The notes beneath the pieces are model-generated. The model was not told the origin of the DNA, searched no databases, and saw nothing but the letters and a program-made list of their open reading frames with translations. This document shows positions 59,330 to 64,000 of a DNA stretch of 64,000 nt, one piece after another. The DNA comes from Flabesymbios commensalis (lineage: Eukaryota; Annelida; Polychaeta; Terebellida; Flabelligeridae): NCBI GenBank assembly GCA_964017125.1, contig CAXHKU010000939.1, forward strand, positions 434,001 to 498,000. The letters run 5' to 3'. Each line of letters opens with the position of its first letter. The stretch's first letter is position 1. The position numbers were made by a program, and so were the translations under genes.

Positions 59330-60437
59330 AACAAGAGCACACTCGATAATAGCCCGCCGCCGAATTATGATAAAGAAAGTAAAGACGAATGTCATCACGT
59401 AAATAACAACCCGAGATATAAATGGTATGTTAAACCAGCCGCTTTTCAAGTTATAGCGCCCACAGGGTCAAATTATGGACGTAAAATAAATGTGAAAAAT
59501 CGCAATAAGTCGACCATTTTGATTTTTTTACCGGCCATTATTGAGCTTGTCCAAGAACTGCTTATTAGTAACATGCATAACAAACTTGAAGAGGATACTT
59601 GTGAAAATGTTGAAGTTATCGTGCCTACAAGGTCAAATTATTGACGTAAAATGAGAAAAATCGCAATAAATCGGCCATTTTGAATTTTTTTTCAGCCATT
59701 ATTGAACTTGTCCAAGAACTACTTATTAGTAACATGCATAACAAATTTGAAGAGGATATGTGAAAAACTTTTCAAGTTATCGCGCCCACAAGGTCAAATT
59801 ATTGACGTAAAATGAGAAAAATCGCAATAAATCGGCCATTTTTTTTTTTTTTTCGACCATTATTAAACTTGTCCAAGAACTACTTATTAGTAACATGCAT
59901 AACCAATTTGAAGAGGATATGTGAAAAACTTTTCAACTTATCGCGCCCACAAGGTCAAATTATTGACGTAAAATGTGAAAAATCGCAATAAATCAGCCAT
60001 TTTTTTTTTTTTTCGGCCATTATTGAACTTGTCCGAGAACTGGTCATTAGTAACATGCATAACAAATTTGAAAAGGATATGTGAAAAACTTTTCAAGTTA
60101 TCGCGCCCACAAGGTCAAATTATTGACGTAAAATGTGAAAAATCGCAATAAATCGGCCATTTTTTTTTTTTTTCGGCCATTATTGAACTTGTCCGAGAAC
60201 TGGTCATTAGTAACATGCATAACAAATTTGAAAAGGATACGTGAAAAACTTTTCAAGTTATCGCGCCCACAAGGTCAAATTATTGACGTAAAAGGTGAAA
60301 AATCGCAATAAGTCGGCCATTTTAATTTTTTTTTCAGCCATTATTGAACTTGTCCGAGAAGTGGTCATTAGTAACATGCAAAACAAATTTGGGAAGGAAA
60401 CATGAAAAACTTTTCAAGTTATCGCGCCCACAAGTAA

Positions 60438-60466
60438 ATGTTAACGCCGACGCCGACGCCGACGCT

Positions 60467-60510
<44 letters not shown>
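60438..60510. repeat. (GCCGAC)n hexanucleotide tract
   Basis: About 12 GACGCC units with one GACGCT variant, inside the family-2 element just before its terminal hairpin. Confidence 0.95.
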
Positions 60511-60512
<2 letters not shown>

Positions 60513-60532
60513 ACGCCGAACTTCAATTGCAA

Positions 60533-60570
60533 TAGCCCACCTTTTTTAATTAAAATTAAAAGGCGGGCTA
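60533..60570 (+). other. 3' terminal hairpin of family-2 Helentron-like element
   Basis: TAGCCCACCTTTT and AAAAGGCGGGCTA pair at 12 of 13 positions around an AT-rich 12-nt loop. The right arm inverts the 5' subterminal TAGCCCGCC. Confidence 0.82.
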
Positions 60571-61180
60571 AAAATGTGCCTAAAAAATAAAAATATATTT
60601 TATGTACATTGAATGATCATTAACTGATTAAACTATCATTTCTGTTATATTTAAACACTTTGTTTGTTGTTCTATGTTGACTATTGAAACATTATACCAT
60701 TTTTGGGGTTTTCACGACTCAGGATGGCGGCCATTTTGAAAATTTTGAATAAAAAAATTTGCTCAACCTGGATTTTTGGGAACTTTTCTTTATAGTGTTG
60801 AGTGGGTAGCCGGGCAACTTTCCTGAAAAATTCAGCTTTCTACATTTTATTTCCAAGTGATATTCTAATGATCCTGCACTACAGTACAAGATGACAGCTG
60901 ACACACCAGGCAGGGATCAGCGGGTGTCCCGGTCGTGTGCCAGTGGAATCAGATGGGAGAACAAAGCGCCTATTAGGACCGTATACTGGATCCTTGCCAG
61001 CTAACGAACAGCCAGTTAGCCACGTAATCGGAATGCCCGGCACGCAGCACGTATTAAACATCTGCGTGCTACGGCGCCGTGATTCGGACGCAATTAGTGC
61101 GTAAACACTTAGTTGGACGCTGTGTGAGATTTCTACCTAAAACATTAGAATAATAAACATAGCTCAACGCTGAGCAAAGT
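60571..61180. other. Unassigned
   Basis: A GGCGGCCATTTTGAAAATTT segment at 60725 is another trace of Helentron-like arrays. No exon is supported. Confidence 0.4.
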
Positions 61181-61277
61181 GAATAAATGAATGAATGAAT
61201 GAATGAATGAATGAATGAATGAATGAAGTAATGAAGGAATGAATGAATGAATGAATGAACGAATGAATGAATGAATG
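61181..61277. repeat. (GAAT)n microsatellite
   Basis: About 24 GAAT units with a few substitutions. Confidence 0.95.
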
Positions 61278-62739
61278 CGGCTTTAGACCACATTTAATTA
61301 GGTACACGTATTTTCTGGTTGATTAATTAACATTGTCGTGGGAATTGCGCCTCCTGAAGGCATAGTGGTCAGCTCGTACCCATGTCAGTTCGTACCCATG
61401 TCAGGTCGTACCCATGTAAACTCGTACCACCAACAGGTATCAAATCGTACCACAAGTGATGTCAACTCGTACCACCATTAGATATCAACTCGTACCCAGC
61501 AATGTAATACACAACAGATGTCGACTCGTACCTCCCCCTGAAGTACTCTAGTGGTAGTGGGAATGTTGTAGGAAAAACGTGAAGGATAACTTCTGTTTAG
61601 TTCCCACGAATCCAAAATGGCCGCCTTCGATCACAGGGAAAAGCAAGTATTCCTTTATTTCATCCACTGGTATTCCAGTGGACCTCATTTTTTAATGTAT
61701 TTAGATATAAAATGAATTGATTAAAACATGATCACTATGGTTCAATAGTTACATGTGATATGTCCCTTCTGGCTAACTGTGTGGCACAGGATCTATTTCT
61801 GATATCCATAATGTCATTCTATTATATGCATCAGTGACATCATAGTGTAGGGTCATATGTCAGTAAATGTGGTTCCGTGGAAATAGCATGTTAATTTTTG
61901 ACACCATATGTTCAATTTGAGGGAAAAACTAGAAAAAATTGTTCGGAAACGAACACGAAAGCAGCCTCCGTTATCGTCAGTCGGCCATTTAAAATTTGAT
62001 ATAGATCAGCAAACTTTCTCAAGGTTTATTTTGTATTACCGCTGTAGCTATTATGCAAGATTTCCGAGATAATAAGAAATAAAATGACCGAAAGTCGGCT
62101 ATTGTGGATTTTGTTTCTGCAAAATTTTTCATTGGTTATCCTTGTGTGAATCCTTACATTTTGTTCTATGTGCATGGTCCAGCTGTTTTGCTTTTTTTGA
62201 GTTGCGTAAATATTGCAAAATTACTCGAATTCAAAATAGCCGCTAGACCGCCATTTCAAAATTGTTTGCTCCCAAAAATAAATCAGGTCATTGGCTGACA
62301 TAGCTGTGCATATTTGCCGAATAAAAAGAAGATCTGCTTGAAACTTTTTCTTGAAACGCCCCTTTTTTTTACAAATAATCAAAATCGACAACAAAACAAA
62401 CTACTAAACATGGTCAATGGAAACAACTTGATGAAACATAATTTTTGGCCATATATATATATTTTACCTATGTTTTCTAAACCCAAATGTGTATATCCTT
62501 AAAACTGAGTGGTATTTAGATTTGTACATTGCACATTGCATATATATTTTTAAATGCAAGAATATTTCGGACTTTTTTGAAAATGTGTGTATTTATCCTA
62601 GGTTGGAATATAAAACATTGAAGTTTGCTCTGCAATTAAGTCTATATTTTTTCTATCGCTTGTTTTACATAATTTGTGTGTGCTGATTCGAATCTATCGG
62701 ATAAAATTCTATATTTGGTGTCTTTCAACAAGCACTCGA
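61278..62739. other. Unassigned, with short degenerate repeats
   Basis: Seven or eight CTCGTACCA/TCGTACCCA phrases lie in 61372-61535 at 14-30 bp spacing. Positions 61980-62260 keep worn phrases of the Helentron-like arrays (ACATTTTGTTCTATGTGCAT, CATGGTCCAGCTG, CGGCTATTGTGGATTTTG). No gene is supported. Confidence 0.45.
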
Positions 62740-63060
62740 ATTCCATGATCTATCAGTGTCATGGCTAGAATCTTACCTGATGCATAGATATCAGAGGACT
62801 GAAATCAACGTACTTTTTCTGATGCCGGAGTGGATCCCTGTGGATTACCGCAGGGATCCATTCTAGGACTATCAATTTTTCTCGTTTATGTCAATAATAT
62901 GGAAGCTGCAGTTTCTTGCCAACTTATTTTATATGCAGATGACTCTGCCCTTTTGGTTTCAGGCAGGGATGTAGGCCTAATTGAGGAAAGGCTTGGTAAT
63001 GAACTAGTCCGAGAGCTCAGGGTTAAAAAATGTCCCGAGCGGGGCCAAAAGGTTTGAAGG
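62740..63060 (+). pseudogene. LINE reverse-transcriptase fragment
   Basis: In one frame SVSWLESYLMHRYQRTEIN precedes; after a frameshift GLPQGSILGLSIFLVYVNNM and LILYADDSALLVSGRDVGLI follow. These are motif B (PQGS) and the intact motif C (YADD) of a non-LTR reverse transcriptase. The frame then ends at VKKCPERGQK. Both ends are broken and no 3' tail is recognised. It is a different subfamily from the L2/CR1-like copies (SALLVSG rather than TQIY). Confidence 0.8.
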
Positions 63061-63210
63061 TTGTATCTAACTGGAAATTTTGCGCTGAATTCGAAAATCA
63101 ACGTCTTACATGCCGTACCTGGGAAGTTTTTAAAATAAGGTCATTTCTTTCCAACGACACAAGAAAAAAATTTATCAATTAAAAATCTTGCAAAACCATA
63201 AATTGTGCGT
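63061..63210. other. Unassigned
   Basis: No supported feature. Confidence 0.35.
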
Positions 63211-63223
63211 TTATGTGCGACAA

Positions 63224-63896
63224 GTAGTAGTAAATCATTGCTTTAGGCACTTTTAAGCACAAAAGGTCTTTTAAGTGACATTGTAATACAATAAAAACGT
63301 TGTAGTCAATTGATGAGATGAGATGAAATGATGTACAGATGATGATGTGAGGGTGGGGGTGATAGACCATGGTGGGTTATTATGATTACTTTCGTTCGCC
63401 CGATAAAGGGTTCTGGGCATGTCTAGGGGATCTACCCCCAGACATGCCCAGACGGCCGGAGACTTGAGTCTCGCTGTGCAAATTAATGCTGAAACTCCGT
63501 GGCATTTTGCGCAGCTCCGCTATCCTCGAGTCGGATAGTTCCCAGAGTAACAATAGGAAGGATAACTCCCTCTGGATAACTCCATTCATCCCATGTGAGA
63601 GACCTAATGTCAAACACGCTATTGCCGGTTATTTAAGGCTACCACAGCCTACACCAGCGCCAGCACTGATGCGAGAGCTGCATTAGCATCGCAGTTGAGC
63701 GGAGGAACCAGGGTACGCCACTGGAAATCCGCCCGAAGATTATGGCCAGATACGAGGAGGTTGCAGCTTCCCTTGGATGATTTCTGTGGACTGGTGATTC
63801 TGTACCATGCCATACAGCATGCAACTGACGGAACAGATCCCTAATGACCCTCCCCGGATGCGGCAAGAAGTACTACAGCAATCATCCCAGTAGCCC
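63224..63896 (-). mobile_element. 673-bp (ACT)n-tailed retroelement with 13-bp target duplication
   Basis: TTATGTGCGACAA stands on both sides (63211-63223 and 63897-63909), a perfect target-site duplication. On the minus strand the element starts GGGCTACTGGGATGATTG and ends GATTTACTACTAC. No tRNA or 5S head is visible and there is no long ORF, so it is either a 5'-truncated LINE 3' end or a SINE of unknown head. It contains the inverted pair GGGCATGTCTAGGGGATC and GATCCCCTAGACATGCCC-like arms (63417-63452). Shorter copies: 22902, 56024 and 1427. Confidence 0.82.
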
Positions 63897-63909
63897 TTAT
63901 GTGCGACAA

Positions 63910-64000
63910 ACGATAGAAAATATGGGGTTTCTTAACATTTTGGTGGTAATTTTGTGCTTTGATAAGTTGAAGGTCTCCAAATATATAACGTTATCCAACA
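63910..64000. other. Unassigned flank
   Basis: No feature. Confidence 0.4.

Larger units (their letters stand above)
59330..60570 (+). mobile_element. Helentron-like non-autonomous element, family 2
   Basis: It starts AACAAGAGCACACTCGATAA, with TAGCCCGCC about 21 nt in. The centre has six ~160-bp units (TTATTGAACTTGTCC at about 59697, 60018, 60179 and 60340; GTGAAAAACTTTTCAAG; CGCGCCCACAAGGTCAAATT). A (GCCGAC)n tract lies at 60438-60510. The element closes with a 38-nt hairpin (60533-60570) ending GGCGGGCTA, then AAAA. The sequence is unrelated to family 1 except for the opening and the shared GGCCATTTT phrase, but the layout is the same. Confidence 0.75.

Overview
This is a repeat-dominated stretch of an AT-rich invertebrate animal nuclear genome. 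Evidence for this: non-LTR retrotransposons of animal clades, tRNA-derived SINE-like elements, consensus GT-AG splice sites and no bacterial-style gene packing. A run of exactly 200 N (54001-54200) looks like a default scaffolding gap in a long-read assembly. The species cannot be fixed from the sequence. A marine invertebrate is a reasonable guess, since central-array Helentron-like elements and L2/CR1-like LINEs are common there, but this is inference.

Layout. 0-1.4 kb: a 71-bp minisatellite. 1.6-4.0, 7.2-9.6 and 20.5-22.9 kb: three copies of a 2.3-2.4 kb non-autonomous Helentron-like element with a central array of ~145-bp units. 9.7-32 kb: a chain of minisatellites (38, 31, 50/64, 48, 4, 19/26, 47, ~55 and 34 bp). 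32.2-33.8 kb: a rearranged, inverted copy of the same Helentron-like family beside a LINE reverse-transcriptase fragment that is itself split by a tRNA-derived SINE. 34.2-35.8 kb: a 57-bp array that happens to encode a 475-codon ORF. 36.7-38.1 kb: the most CpG-rich part, with a weak candidate first exon. 38.5-40.3 kb: an internally deleted LINE with an SGNH-esterase ORF1. 41.7-46.5 kb: 81-, 32-, 66- and 44-bp arrays. 46.5-48.0 kb: an L2/CR1-like LINE inside the 44-bp array. 48.9 kb: a TIR MITE. 49.9-53.4 kb: an old Helentron-like relic, a 66-bp array and the best candidate host exons (minus strand). 54.8-55.4 kb: a LINE ORF1. 55.9-58.3 kb: a 33-bp array holding two retroelements. 59.3-60.6 kb: a second Helentron-like family. 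61-64 kb: microsatellites, an RT fragment and a retroelement with a perfect 13-bp target-site duplication.

No complete host gene can be supported. The best host-coding signal is a pair of exons on the minus strand (53055-53173 and 52328-52539) with consensus splice sites and matching phase. Nearly all other long ORFs are by-products of tandem arrays whose unit lacks stop codons.

The less ordinary content is structural. (i) Two unrelated Helentron-like families share one blueprint: an AACAAGA start, a 9-nt subterminal inverted repeat 21-22 nt in, a central tandem array, and a 38-39 nt terminal hairpin with 13-bp arms followed by CTAA. (ii) A dispersed family of ~65-bp palindromes occurs about 15 times, and one copy seems to have seeded a 35-unit minisatellite. 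(iii) About 18 minisatellite arrays lie in 64 kb, several with higher-order duplications, and retroelements sit inside some of them.
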